From a virus, in the IMG/VR virus record IMGVR_UViG_3300031972_002359, positions 1 through 40,300 of that record: DNA of 40,300 bases; one strand, written 5' to 3'. Positions within the stretch are counted from its first letter, which is position 1. Every line of letters starts with the position of its first letter. The notes under the pieces are model-generated. The model saw nothing but the letters and a program-made list of their open reading frames with translations, had not been told where the DNA came from and ran no database searches. The position numbers were made by a program, and so were the translations under genes. Shown piece by piece: positions 30,291 to 37,748 of this stretch.

Positions 30291-30647
30291 TCAGGCGATG
30301 TCGGTGGCGATCTGCGCGGCAGCGGCTTCGATGGCGGGCGCGTTCCGGTCGAACGCGGGGCCCATGTACGGCTGCGGAGCCTGGGTGGAGGTGCCCAGCT
30401 CCTGGTAGATGCCGTACTCGGCGGTCGGGCCGACTTCACCGGTGACGCTGGTGGCGGTCTCGGTGATGTCGCTGCCGATCGAGGCGCGCAGGTTCCCGGT
30501 GTCAACGGGCGCGAGGATCTTCGCGTCTCGTTCGATGTCGGCGGTCCCCTTGCGGACCACGGTGCGCATCTTGGGCAGCGCTTCACTGCTGGCCTGCTTG
30601 AGGTCGACGGCGAAACGGTTGAGGTCGGAGAAGTCGAAACCGCTCAT
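30291..30647 (-). CDS. HK97 gp10-like head-tail connector protein
   Basis: A 118-residue protein starting at ATG 30647 (ATGA overlap). The typical HK97 gp10/minor capsid pattern is present: helix IERDAKILAPVDTGNLRASIG (about 38-58), then GPTAEYGIYQELGTSTQAPQPYMGPAFD (about 73-100). The PVDTG...YG.Y.E.GT...P.P.. signature is characteristic. These proteins sit in the head-tail joining region of many siphophages. Confidence 0.9.
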   Translation of the reverse strand: MSGFDFSDLNRFAVDLKQASSEALPKMRTVVRKGTADIERDAKILAPVDTGNLRASIGSDITETATSVTGEVGPTAEYGIYQELGTSTQAPQPYMGPAFDRNAPAIEAAAAQIATDIA

Positions 30648-31108
30648 GCTGCGGTGCTCCTGCGCGTCTGGTCGTCAACCGCGTACACGTCGCGCTCCAT
30701 GCGAATCGACCCGCGCGTGACCCGCGCGATCGTCATCCACGACAGCGTCACGTCACTGCTCTGCGTGACCTCGATCCGGTCACCGCGGCTGATGTCGCCA
30801 GCAGCATCCAGGTCGAGGACGACGCGGTAGACCGTGACGGTCTGGAACTCATCGCCGAACAGCCGCTGCACTTCAGTACGGGCGAGTTCCTGCAACCGCA
30901 TCCCGCCCTCGTACAGGGCACTGGCGGGACTGGCGGGCGTGTAGGACAGGTCGTCATTGATCGTCGCTGGGACGGTGGCAGCAGGCCAGACGCGGCCTGT
31001 TGCGGTGAACGACAGGGCGATCGCTTGGGCGTGGTCGCGTTCGAAGTTGACGGGCACGACCCGCGTGCCGGGGCGGCCGTGCGAGCGGTTGGGGCGCGGC
31101 ACCGTCAC
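30644..31108 (-). CDS. DUF6093-like head closure protein
   Basis: A 154-residue protein read from GTG 31108, which sits in the upstream stop (GTGA). A longer in-frame start at 31144 exists but would overlap the connector gene more. The C-terminal half (GDISRGDRIEVTQSSDVTLSWMTIARV, SIRMERDVYAVDD) has the small beta-barrel layout of head-closure proteins, and the order of genes agrees. Family DUF6093 is my best match, though not certain. Confidence 0.7.
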   Translation of the reverse strand: MTVPRPNRSHGRPGTRVVPVNFERDHAQAIALSFTATGRVWPAATVPATINDDLSYTPASPASALYEGGMRLQELARTEVQRLFGDEFQTVTVYRVVLDLDAAGDISRGDRIEVTQSSDVTLSWMTIARVTRGSIRMERDVYAVDDQTRRSTAA

Positions 31109-31473
31109 CACCAGCCGGTGGGACGCTCGGTGAGCTCGGGCCAACGGCCCGGGGCGTCGACGACCTCGAACCAGCCGTCGTCTTCGTCGGCGACCGCGTT
31201 GGCGTGCTGCTCCCGCAGGGCCTGAGCGTGCTTGCGGAGCGCGTCGGCGGCCTTGGCGCCGTCGGTCTGCCAGTCCTGGGAGCGGAGCACCTTGGACGCT
31301 AGGACCTCGTTGGAGGCGTTCGTGTCGATGGCCTGCGCGGCGGCGAGCTTGACGTGGCCGCCCTCGAGGGCGAGGAAGTCGTTGATGTCGGCGTCGGTGA
31401 AGACCTGTGCGGCTGGGTCGACGTCGTTGAGGAGGAGGCGGACCTGCCGGATGCTGGTCGTGTCGTCTGCCAC
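31105..31473 (-). CDS. Gp6-like head-tail adaptor
   Basis: A 122-residue protein starting at GTG 31473 with GGGAGG upstream. The earlier in-frame ATG at 31518 is less likely. The opening IRQVRLLLNDVDP, then QVFTDADINDFLALEGGHVKLAAAQAID, is the typical helical start of phage head-tail adaptor (HK97 gp6-like) proteins. It should bind the portal and start the neck. It is the first gene after the 31.5-31.7 kb stem-loop block, so it may open a new transcript segment. Confidence 0.8.
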   Translation of the reverse strand: MADDTTSIRQVRLLLNDVDPAAQVFTDADINDFLALEGGHVKLAAAQAIDTNASNEVLASKVLRSQDWQTDGAKAADALRKHAQALREQHANAVADEDDGWFEVVDAPGRWPELTERPTGWW

Positions 31474-31508
31474 CGTGTCCTCCCTCGGGCTTGTGTGTGG
31501 GGCCGCGC

Positions 31509-31688
31509 CCTGGCGCAACAGGAAGGACAGTTGCTGCGCCAGGGGCGGTCTTCCAGGGGTGACGGGCTGCTGAACCCTCGACCCAGGGGGTTCAGTCCCC
31601 GTCGACGTCGACCCTGTCCGGGGTCGACGGAGCGGACGGTGATCGCGTCACCACCAGGCCGCACCCACGGTCCAGCGTGGGTGCGGCC
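31509..31688 (-). terminator. Cluster of four stem-loops between capsid and neck genes
   Basis: The 229-base intergenic region holds four hairpins in 180 bases. In leftward order they are GGCCGCACCCAC/GTGGGTGCGGCC (12 bp, 31657-31668 with 31677-31688), CGTCGACC/GGTCGACG (31606-31613 with 31622-31629), TGAACCC/GGGTTCA (31571-31577 with 31588-31594) and CCTGGCGCA/TGCGCCAGG (31509-31517 with 31535-31543). The first, 14 bases past the 104-residue gene, is a good transcription terminator. The others could attenuate or process the mRNA. Confidence 0.65.
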
Positions 31689-31702
31689 CAGAAGCGAGAC
31701 GA

Positions 31703-32017
31703 TCAGTCGCCGGTCACCACGTTGGTGCCGGTGGACTTGCTCTTGTCGATGGCCGCGAGGCGGTCGGCCTTGTTCGACGCGCCACCGAGGTCGATGTTCT
31801 CGGCCTTCGCGAAGGCGTCGAGCTGCGCGTTGGTCCAGTCCTCGGTGGGGTCACCCTCCGGGATCTCAACCTTCTCGCTGGACGAGCTCGCCTTGCCAGC
31901 CTTCTTCGCCCCGGCCGGCAGCAGGTCGGTGCCGACCCACGCCTTGGGGAACGAACCGAGAGGCTGATCGTTCTCGTCGACGACGTCGACGAGATCCTTG
32001 TCCGTGTATGCGGGCAT
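31703..32017 (-). CDS. HeH/LEM-like small head-region protein
   Basis: A 104-residue protein starting at ATG 32017 behind GGAGAGGAGAG. Residues 1-25 (MPAYTDKDLVDVVDENDQPLG) form a typical N-terminal phrase for small actinophage head-region proteins. Residues 68-95 (WTNAQLDAFAKAENIDLGGASNKADRLAAI) match a HeH/LEM-like helical hairpin, a nucleic-acid-binding-like fold. Between them lies a Lys/Ser/Glu linker. It is the last gene before the stem-loop block. Its role in the head is unknown. Confidence 0.7.
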   Translation of the reverse strand: MPAYTDKDLVDVVDENDQPLGSFPKAWVGTDLLPAGAKKAGKASSSSEKVEIPEGDPTEDWTNAQLDAFAKAENIDLGGASNKADRLAAIDKSKSTGTNVVTGD

Positions 32018-32034
32018 GGTCTCTCCTCTCCCGA

Positions 32035-33159
32035 TCAGCCGAGGCCGTCGGAGGCGTAGGTGAACTTCGGGTCGCCATGCGCAGCGCCCACGATGTGACG
32101 CACCCGCCAGTAGACGCCGTCCACGTCGAACGAGCCGTCGTCGACGCCGACCTGACCGCCGCCAGCGCGCGCACCCTGGTCCGCCTTGTAGCGGATGTCG
32201 GGCGACTCCCAGCCGCGCAGGAACGCGGTGTAGAACGCCGGCCGGGGAGCCGTCGGAAGCGGCAGGACGAACCAGGCGGTGCCGGGCAGGTTCTCCAGCA
32301 CCGTCAGCGTGACGCGGCCGCGCAGCGGGTTCGGCTCGACCGTGGTGGTATCGCCCGTCGTGACGCGCACCTCGGTCTGGTTGATCAGACGCTGCGCGAT
32401 GAACGACAGCGCCGGACCGACGATGAGCTGCAGCGGCCCAGGCGTCAGGAGGTTCCCGTCGCTGTCGCGCTTGGTGGAGACCGTGGTGACAGCTGCCTGC
32501 AGGTTGTCCTGGTTGAGCAGCCCGGTTCCGAGGTTCCCGTTGCCGACGTTGAAGAACGTCGTGTTGGGGGCCCCGGTGAGCGGGTTGACCATCAGCTGCA
32601 GGGACAGGTAGTCCTCGGTCAGGCGGGCGGCGTTCGCGAACTCGCCGGGGACCTGGGCGAGCTCGTCGAGCTCGTCGTTGATCTTCGCCTCGAACGAGTA
32701 CCCGAATCGGCGACCGTACTTCTTGACCGCGATCGACCGCTCGCTGATCGCGTAGTCGGCCGAGGGGTACTCGGTCAGCTCCGGGACGAGCTCGAGGCGG
32801 TTGCGGGCGCCGGACAGGTCGCGCAGCTGCTTGGGCTTGAAGTTGCGGACCGAGGTGCGGGACGAGAACTTGCTCCACTGGGGCGGCATGGCCTCGTACT
32901 GCGCGAGCATCTCGCGGTCGAGGACGTCGCCCGTGGCGGACTTGAACAGGTCCGAAGTGGACAGCGCCTCCTCGACGAGGGCGCCGGCGATCCGGTTGCC
33001 TCCCCATGCCTGCTCGAGGAGCTTGGCAGCCTCGACGATCTTCGCGCCGCGGCTGGCCACGGCTCGCTGTCGGTTGACGGCGACGCCGGTGCCGGCCAGG
33101 ACGCCGTCGGAGTTGAGGCCGAACGACTCGGAGACGTCGGCGATGTTGAGCGTCTTCAT
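32035..33159 (-). CDS. Major capsid protein
   Basis: A 374-residue protein starting at ATG 33159 behind GAGGAGG. It resembles the Mu gpT-like/HK97-fold major capsid proteins: the N-terminal helical arm, KYGRRFGYSFEAKINDELDELA (about 148-169), and a C-terminal FYTAFLRGWESPDIRYKADQ stretch. The order protease-scaffold, decoration, capsid supports the call. An earlier in-frame start at 33375 runs through the decoration gene and is not used. It should form the icosahedral shell. Confidence 0.88.
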   Translation of the reverse strand: MKTLNIADVSESFGLNSDGVLAGTGVAVNRQRAVASRGAKIVEAAKLLEQAWGGNRIAGALVEEALSTSDLFKSATGDVLDREMLAQYEAMPPQWSKFSSRTSVRNFKPKQLRDLSGARNRLELVPELTEYPSADYAISERSIAVKKYGRRFGYSFEAKINDELDELAQVPGEFANAARLTEDYLSLQLMVNPLTGAPNTTFFNVGNGNLGTGLLNQDNLQAAVTTVSTKRDSDGNLLTPGPLQLIVGPALSFIAQRLINQTEVRVTTGDTTTVEPNPLRGRVTLTVLENLPGTAWFVLPLPTAPRPAFYTAFLRGWESPDIRYKADQGARAGGGQVGVDDGSFDVDGVYWRVRHIVGAAHGDPKFTYASDGLG

Positions 33160-33170
33160 GGTGGTCCTCC

Positions 33171-33530
33171 TCAGACCTTCCCGAGGCGGACGTGCACGCT
33201 GCCCGCTCCCGACGACTTGGTTCCGCCGATGCCTTCGGCGGAGTGGACGGTGCGACCGAACAGCGTGTTCCCGCTGGACGTCGTGGTGATGGCTCCGCCG
33301 GGCGTCAGGTAGAGCTTGGTGCCCTCGCTGCTGACGGCGTCGGTCGTGGACAGCGTGAACACGCCGACCGTCCACACGGATGCGCGGCCAGCGATATTGC
33401 CGCCCTCGCCTTCCTTGGTGGCGGTGACGCCGGGGACGTCACCCAGGATGATGACGGGCTTGCCGGACTCGGTGCCCGACGCGACGGCGGCGCTGATGCG
33501 CTCGCCTGCGTTGAGTCGCTCGTTGCGCAT
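33171..33530 (-). CDS. DUF2190-like capsid decoration protein
   Basis: A 119-residue beta-rich protein starting at ATG 33530. It has the DUF2190 layout: ASGTESGKPVIILGDVPGV (about 17-35), WTVGVFTLSTTDAVSSEGTKLYLTPGG, and an end VHVRLGKV. DUF2190 proteins decorate or stabilise capsids in several phages. It lies four bases after the protease-scaffold gene and eleven bases before the capsid gene. Confidence 0.82.
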   Translation of the reverse strand: MRNERLNAGERISAAVASGTESGKPVIILGDVPGVTATKEGEGGNIAGRASVWTVGVFTLSTTDAVSSEGTKLYLTPGGAITTTSSGNTLFGRTVHSAEGIGGTKSSGAGSVHVRLGKV

Positions 33531-33533
33531 GGC

Positions 33534-33998
33534 TCACGCCTCCTTGATCTGGCGGCCGGTCGCTGCGGCGATGGCCTTGTCGATGTCGCTCTCGGTGACG
33601 GTGGCGCCGCTGCCGCTCTTGCCGAACCCGCTGGGGATGCCAGCGCCGGCGTTGGCGGCGAGGCTGGCGAGGTAGGACTCCTCGGCCTCGCGTGCCTTGT
33701 CGGTGCGCTCGTTGAGGGCGTCGGTGTCCAGCTCGCCGTTCTCGGTGAGCGGGACCTCCCGCAGCGCCTCGGCGACGACGCGGTCGACGGTCGCGGATGC
33801 GAGGTCGGCGTTCTCGGCGATGACGCGGGCGCGGGCGACGGACGCGGCAGCGAGGCGTGCCTCGGCGACGTTCGCGCGTCGCACGGCCTCCTCGGCCGTC
33901 TTGGTCGCGGTGTCGCGCTCTGCCTCGAGCGTCGTCACCCGGCCGGCCGTCTCGCGGAGGCCGGAGAGCTCCGACTCCTCGATCTGGGTGGTTGCCAT
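33534..33998 (-). CDS. Scaffold protein from internal start (nested)
   Basis: Inside the protease gene a strong AAGGAGG lies five to six bases before an in-frame ATG at 33998 (codon 280). Starting there gives a 154-residue protein beginning MATTQIEESELSGLRE, which is only the coiled-coil scaffold. This is the arrangement of lambda C/Nu3. A codon-neutral Shine-Dalgarno of this quality inside a gene is unlikely by chance. The separate scaffold would line the procapsid in excess over the protease fusion. Confidence 0.75.
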   Translation of the reverse strand: MATTQIEESELSGLRETAGRVTTLEAERDTATKTAEEAVRRANVAEARLAAASVARARVIAENADLASATVDRVVAEALREVPLTENGELDTDALNERTDKAREAEESYLASLAANAGAGIPSGFGKSGSGATVTESDIDKAIAAATGRQIKEA

Positions 33999-34835
33999 GG
34001 TGTCCTCCTTGGACTCCTGGGTGGTGGACCCGGCCGGGCTGACCGGGACGTACTGGGTGGACACGCGCACTTCGGTGCGGTCTCCGGTGAGGGTGTCGGC
34101 GAGGCCGTCATCGCTCTTGGTGTAGGTCTGCTGCCAGACGGCGGCGCCGTCGTTGTCCTCGACCTCGAACCAGGCGGTGGTGTCGTCGAAGTCCCGCAGC
34201 CACACCCACGTGTTGTCAGCGTTGTAGGCGTCGCGCAGCAGGTTCGACAGGGCTTCGCGCTGGTCGTTGACTGTCGCCTCGGACACGCCCCGGCGGACTG
34301 CGGACTCAAGCACCATCGACGGCTGAGCGGACTCCAGCGCAGCCCCGAACGCGCCGCCGCGGCCGGCGTGGGTGACGAAGTCGACGGAGGTCGTGTTGGA
34401 CGGGACCAGGCGTTCGATGATGGGCCCGGTCCGACCGTCCTGCTCGCCGGCGGACACCTCGGCGGCCGCGACGATCGAGACTCCGACTGCCTTCTGGAAC
34501 ACGGTGTCCTCGAGCAGCTCCCGGTACGGGGCGATCGGGTCTGCCTTGGCGGCGAGACGGGTGCCGTCCCAGGTGGCGTCCTCGCGGAGGACCGCCCCCA
34601 GGCGCAGGGTTGACCGTTCCGGCAGCTCCTGCCGCTCGGTGGCGGTGGGGTGGTCGAAGTACATGTGCGTGCCGGCCGGGAACACCTTCTCCTCGGCTGC
34701 GGCCTCGAGCACGCTCTCGGCGTAGTAGCCGGACGATCCCCAGCCGGGGGTGATGATCTGGATGTCGAGGCCATCGCTGCTGTCGCTGGCGATGGACGCG
34801 GTCAGGGCGGCGGTCTCGCGGATCGTCTTGGACAT
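33534..34835 (-). CDS. Capsid maturation protease with C-terminal scaffold
   Basis: A 433-residue protein starting at ATG 34835 with GGAGG upstream. The earlier in-frame ATG at 34931 would give an unlikely leader. Residues 1-200 look like a prohead protease of the S78-related type: a catalytic His in YFDHPT (H62) and a Ser in AVGVSIVAA (S120). Residues 280-433 are the scaffold: a long coiled coil (LRETAGRVTTLEAERDTATKTAEEAVRRA) and a disordered end. Fusion of protease and scaffold in one gene is typical of HK97/lambda-like head modules. Catalytic residues are assigned by pattern only. Confidence 0.78.
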   Translation of the reverse strand: MSKTIRETAALTASIASDSSDGLDIQIITPGWGSSGYYAESVLEAAAEEKVFPAGTHMYFDHPTATERQELPERSTLRLGAVLREDATWDGTRLAAKADPIAPYRELLEDTVFQKAVGVSIVAAAEVSAGEQDGRTGPIIERLVPSNTTSVDFVTHAGRGGAFGAALESAQPSMVLESAVRRGVSEATVNDQREALSNLLRDAYNADNTWVWLRDFDDTTAWFEVEDNDGAAVWQQTYTKSDDGLADTLTGDRTEVRVSTQYVPVSPAGSTTQESKEDTMATTQIEESELSGLRETAGRVTTLEAERDTATKTAEEAVRRANVAEARLAAASVARARVIAENADLASATVDRVVAEALREVPLTENGELDTDALNERTDKAREAEESYLASLAANAGAGIPSGFGKSGSGATVTESDIDKAIAAATGRQIKEA

Positions 34836-34872
34836 GAGCGGGACGCCTCCTTCGGCAGGTAGATTCGGTCGG

Positions 34873-35052
34873 GTGGGCGTCGACGACGAGAACGTTGGTG
34901 GCCCGGGCGAGTGCCCGGGGCATGAGTTCACGCTTGAGCGTCTAGTCGCGGTCAGTGAGCCGGGACGACTGTTTCCCGGTCTGGGGATCGAGTACGGCTG
35001 CCGTTGGTGTCCCGCAGTGGCCTACGAGCCTTCGCAGATCGAGGGCCGCTAG
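34873..35052 (+). CDS. Small antisense-oriented Cys protein in head module
   Basis: A 59-residue plus-strand gene starting at GTG 34873, with GCAGGTAG about ten bases upstream. It fills the gap between two minus-strand head genes. Its TAG overlaps the stop of the MuF-like gene by two bases (CTAG). Residues ECPGH near 13-17 and YGCRWCPAVAYEP near 42-54 could form a small zinc site, a pattern seen in short actinophage proteins. Its promoter must lie inside the protease gene. Function is unknown. Confidence 0.6.
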   Translation: MGVDDENVGGPGECPGHEFTLERLVAVSEPGRLFPGLGIEYGCRWCPAVAYEPSQIEGR

Positions 35053-36089
35053 TTCAGGCTGGGGGCCGCTGCAGGAACCCACGAGTCGCGCCATCCGACG
35101 GTGCGACGCTTGGTGGCCCACTGCGACATGGGGAAGTCGCCAGCACGCCAGGCGTCGTACCCGCGGCCGCCGAGCACTTCGCGCTGCTCGACGGGAGACA
35201 GGGCCTGGAAGGCGTTGTCGGCGTCGGGTGCTAGGGACGCTGGCTCGTCGAGGTCGAATCCGAGCTCGCGCCACGTCTTGGTGCGAGGTGCACGCGTGCA
35301 GCGGCAGTTCTGGTGCCCCTCCGGACCTGGCTCGTCCAGGGAGAACTCGCGGCCGTTCATGCTCCAGCAGGCGGGACAGGTGCGGGCCGACAGGGTCGCC
35401 ATCCACGTCCATCCGGCGAGGAGGTCGGCGTTGGCTTGGTCCTGGAGCGCGGCCGCTGCCCGGTGTGCGTCGAGCATCTCGGTACGAGCGATCGTCAGCG
35501 CACGGCCAAGGCCGCCGTTGAACAGACCCTCGGTCTGCTTGACCATCCGCGCGGCTACCGCCCGGGGATTCTCGCCGACGGCGACGCCGCGAACTAGCTG
35601 ACGCCGCATGGAAGCGGTCGCCTCGTCCGAGAGCGGGTAGGAGAGCTTGGTGATCTGCGTCGACGCCCGGGCGACGATCGTGTCGACCGCAGCGGGCGAC
35701 ACCCGCGACCAGGCCGTGATCTCGCTAGCCGCGCTGGGAGGCAGTTGGGACGCGATCAGACGTTCCTGCATGGCGCCGGCGTAGTCGATGACGTCACCCA
35801 GAGCGTCGACGATCGCAGACGAGGATCCGTCGACGAGCGACGCGAGGCGGCCCTGGATGACCTCAAGCGCGTTCTGCAGCCGCGCGGAGCGGATCAGGTC
35901 GTTGCGTCGCAGCCGCCCGTCGGTCGCTTGCAGCACTAGTTCGTTGAGCGCCGCTTCCAACTCGGGGGCGATGTCGTCCCACGCCCGCACCCACAAGGCT
36001 GTCTGCTCGCGGGTGTGGACATCGGTGATGCGGGCGAGTTGCTCGCGCATCTGCGCCAGGATCTGATCGGACTCCGAGGACCAGGCCAT
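35049..36089 (-). CDS. MuF-like minor head protein
   Basis: A 346-residue protein starting at ATG 36089, three bases after the portal stop. Residues 195-270 form a MuF (SPP1 gp7-like) domain: TIARTEMLDAHRAAAA, then WMATLSARTCPACWSMNGREFSLDEP and GHQNCRCT. The C-terminal LSPVEQREVLGGRGYDAW repeats in many actinophage homologues. Minor head proteins of this type sit beside the portal and are injected or stay inside the head. No toxin domain is fused at the C-terminus. Confidence 0.85.
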   Translation of the reverse strand: MAWSSESDQILAQMREQLARITDVHTREQTALWVRAWDDIAPELEAALNELVLQATDGRLRRNDLIRSARLQNALEVIQGRLASLVDGSSSAIVDALGDVIDYAGAMQERLIASQLPPSAASEITAWSRVSPAAVDTIVARASTQITKLSYPLSDEATASMRRQLVRGVAVGENPRAVAARMVKQTEGLFNGGLGRALTIARTEMLDAHRAAAALQDQANADLLAGWTWMATLSARTCPACWSMNGREFSLDEPGPEGHQNCRCTRAPRTKTWRELGFDLDEPASLAPDADNAFQALSPVEQREVLGGRGYDAWRAGDFPMSQWATKRRTVGWRDSWVPAAAPSLN

Positions 36090-36092
36090 CGC

Positions 36093-37727
36093 TCAGGCCA
36101 GCGTGGAAGCGGGGTCTTCGCCGCGGCGGAACGCGTTGGCCGCAGCCTGGCCGGCTGACACGGCTCGGTCGATCCAGTTGCCGTCCGCGTCGGTGGCCTT
36201 CTCGATCAGCTCGTCCATGTCGCGGATGTTGAACGCGTTCAGTAGCAGCTTCATGGTCTCGATCTCGGGCATCTTGCCGGTGTCGTCGGCGGCCACGATC
36301 GCGTCGACGAGATCCTTGAGGGACGTCTCGGTGAGGTCGGGCCAGACGATCTCGATGGTCCGGTCGGTGTCGCCGGCCAAGGTGACGGTCTCGCGCCCGG
36401 TGACCTTGTCTCGGGTCAGGCTCTTGCGTCGCAGGCTGCCCTGCGGCGCCTTTGCGGACGCGTCGATGACGTGCCCCAGGATTCGGGTGTAGAACTCGGC
36501 CCAGACCTCGCGACGCAGGTTGGCCATGTTCTCGGTGGGCGTGTCGAGCGTCTCTGCTGTTGCGCGTGCCCCGGAGACGCCCGGGTCGGTCAGCAGCATC
36601 GTGACGGGCACCTCGAGGCCGGAGGCGATCATCGCGGCCAGAGGCTTGCCGGACTCGCTGTCGATCGTCGCGCCGGTCTTGGGGATGGCCTCGAGGTTCT
36701 GTCCGGGGCCCAGGTGCACCGTGCCGCCGGCTGTTGAAGATCGGGGGCCGGGGATGCCGGTTCCGTCGACGACGCTGCGGGCATCGGCGGCGCGCTGCGA
36801 TGCGGCCGCCTGGCGTGCCTTGCCGGTCTTGTCGGAGGTCGCTCGGAACGCGAACCGCGACAGCGCCTTGACGAGCCGGGCCCAGTCGGTGAGGAATTCG
36901 CTGTACGCCTTCGCCCAGGGGATCGAGGCGTAAAGGTCGCCGATGCCGAAGTCCCACCCTTCGAGGTCGTTGACGTTGACCTCGGCGACGGGAGAGTCCC
37001 AGGCGACTGGGATGCCGGCGACGGTTGCCGGGCGGGTGGCTGGCTTGTAGTCCAGTGCCGGGTAGAGCACCTTGCGGACCTCGGAACGCTTGCGGAATCC
37101 GCCGCCGTAGAGCGGTTCGGTGACGACCTGGGTCCACGAGCGGACGTAGAACCAGCGGTCGATGCGGTCCTGCCCCGAGGTGATGACGTCGTCGATCTCG
37201 TCGTTGGGGACGATGCGGGGTCGCACGTCGCCGGTGAGGGGGTTCGTGACGAGCGCGACGTGCAGGGTGCCGTCCGTCGCGAGGGTGCGGTCGTTGCGTT
37301 CACGCGCGCTGGCCCCGGTGAGCACCTTGCGGGTGTCCGGGTTGTCGAGGAACGCCTGCACGACGGTGTTCACGTCCTGCTCAAGCGGGTTGGCAGTGTT
37401 GCTGCCGGTCGCTCGGGCCTGGATCTGCACGCCACGCGCCCACACGTAGGCGGTGCGCAGGGCGACGCCACGCTTGAGGAGCGGGTTGGCGATGAGCATG
37501 AACCGTGCACGCTTCGCGGCGTCTCGCAGTCCCTGACGGGTGAACGTCATGTCCGCGGCGAAGCCCATGCGAGCCCAGCCCTGGTCCTCGGCGTGCAGCT
37601 GCTCGAGGTCGGCGAACGACTCCTGCATGATCTCGAGCTCGTGCGCGAGAGCACCGAACGCTTCGACGAGCTGTCGTTCCTCGTCGGGGGTCAGTCCGGT
37701 CTGGTCCTCGGTGAGCGCGACGGTCAT
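36093..37727 (-). CDS. Portal protein
   Basis: A 544-residue protein starting at ATG 37727 behind GGAGGTG. It has the sequence order of actinophage portals: ARFMLIANPLLKRGVALRTAYVWARGVQI near 75-103, the wing and stem region, LEVPVTMLLTDPGVSGARATAETL (about 375-398) and a C-terminal crown (DLVDAIVAADDTGKMPEIETMKLLLN). It forms the dodecameric ring through which DNA passes. It follows the terminase gene with a 21-base gap. Confidence 0.9.
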   Translation of the reverse strand: MTVALTEDQTGLTPDEERQLVEAFGALAHELEIMQESFADLEQLHAEDQGWARMGFAADMTFTRQGLRDAAKRARFMLIANPLLKRGVALRTAYVWARGVQIQARATGSNTANPLEQDVNTVVQAFLDNPDTRKVLTGASARERNDRTLATDGTLHVALVTNPLTGDVRPRIVPNDEIDDVITSGQDRIDRWFYVRSWTQVVTEPLYGGGFRKRSEVRKVLYPALDYKPATRPATVAGIPVAWDSPVAEVNVNDLEGWDFGIGDLYASIPWAKAYSEFLTDWARLVKALSRFAFRATSDKTGKARQAAASQRAADARSVVDGTGIPGPRSSTAGGTVHLGPGQNLEAIPKTGATIDSESGKPLAAMIASGLEVPVTMLLTDPGVSGARATAETLDTPTENMANLRREVWAEFYTRILGHVIDASAKAPQGSLRRKSLTRDKVTGRETVTLAGDTDRTIEIVWPDLTETSLKDLVDAIVAADDTGKMPEIETMKLLLNAFNIRDMDELIEKATDADGNWIDRAVSAGQAAANAFRRGEDPASTLA

Positions 37728-37748
37728 GCGTTCACCTCCGAAATCGGG

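Noticed and set aside
31354-33312. A 652-codon plus-strand open frame opposite the capsid genes
   Set aside because: Arg/Gly-rich without domain patterns. The minus strand carries the capsid, decoration and small head genes with good ribosome sites.
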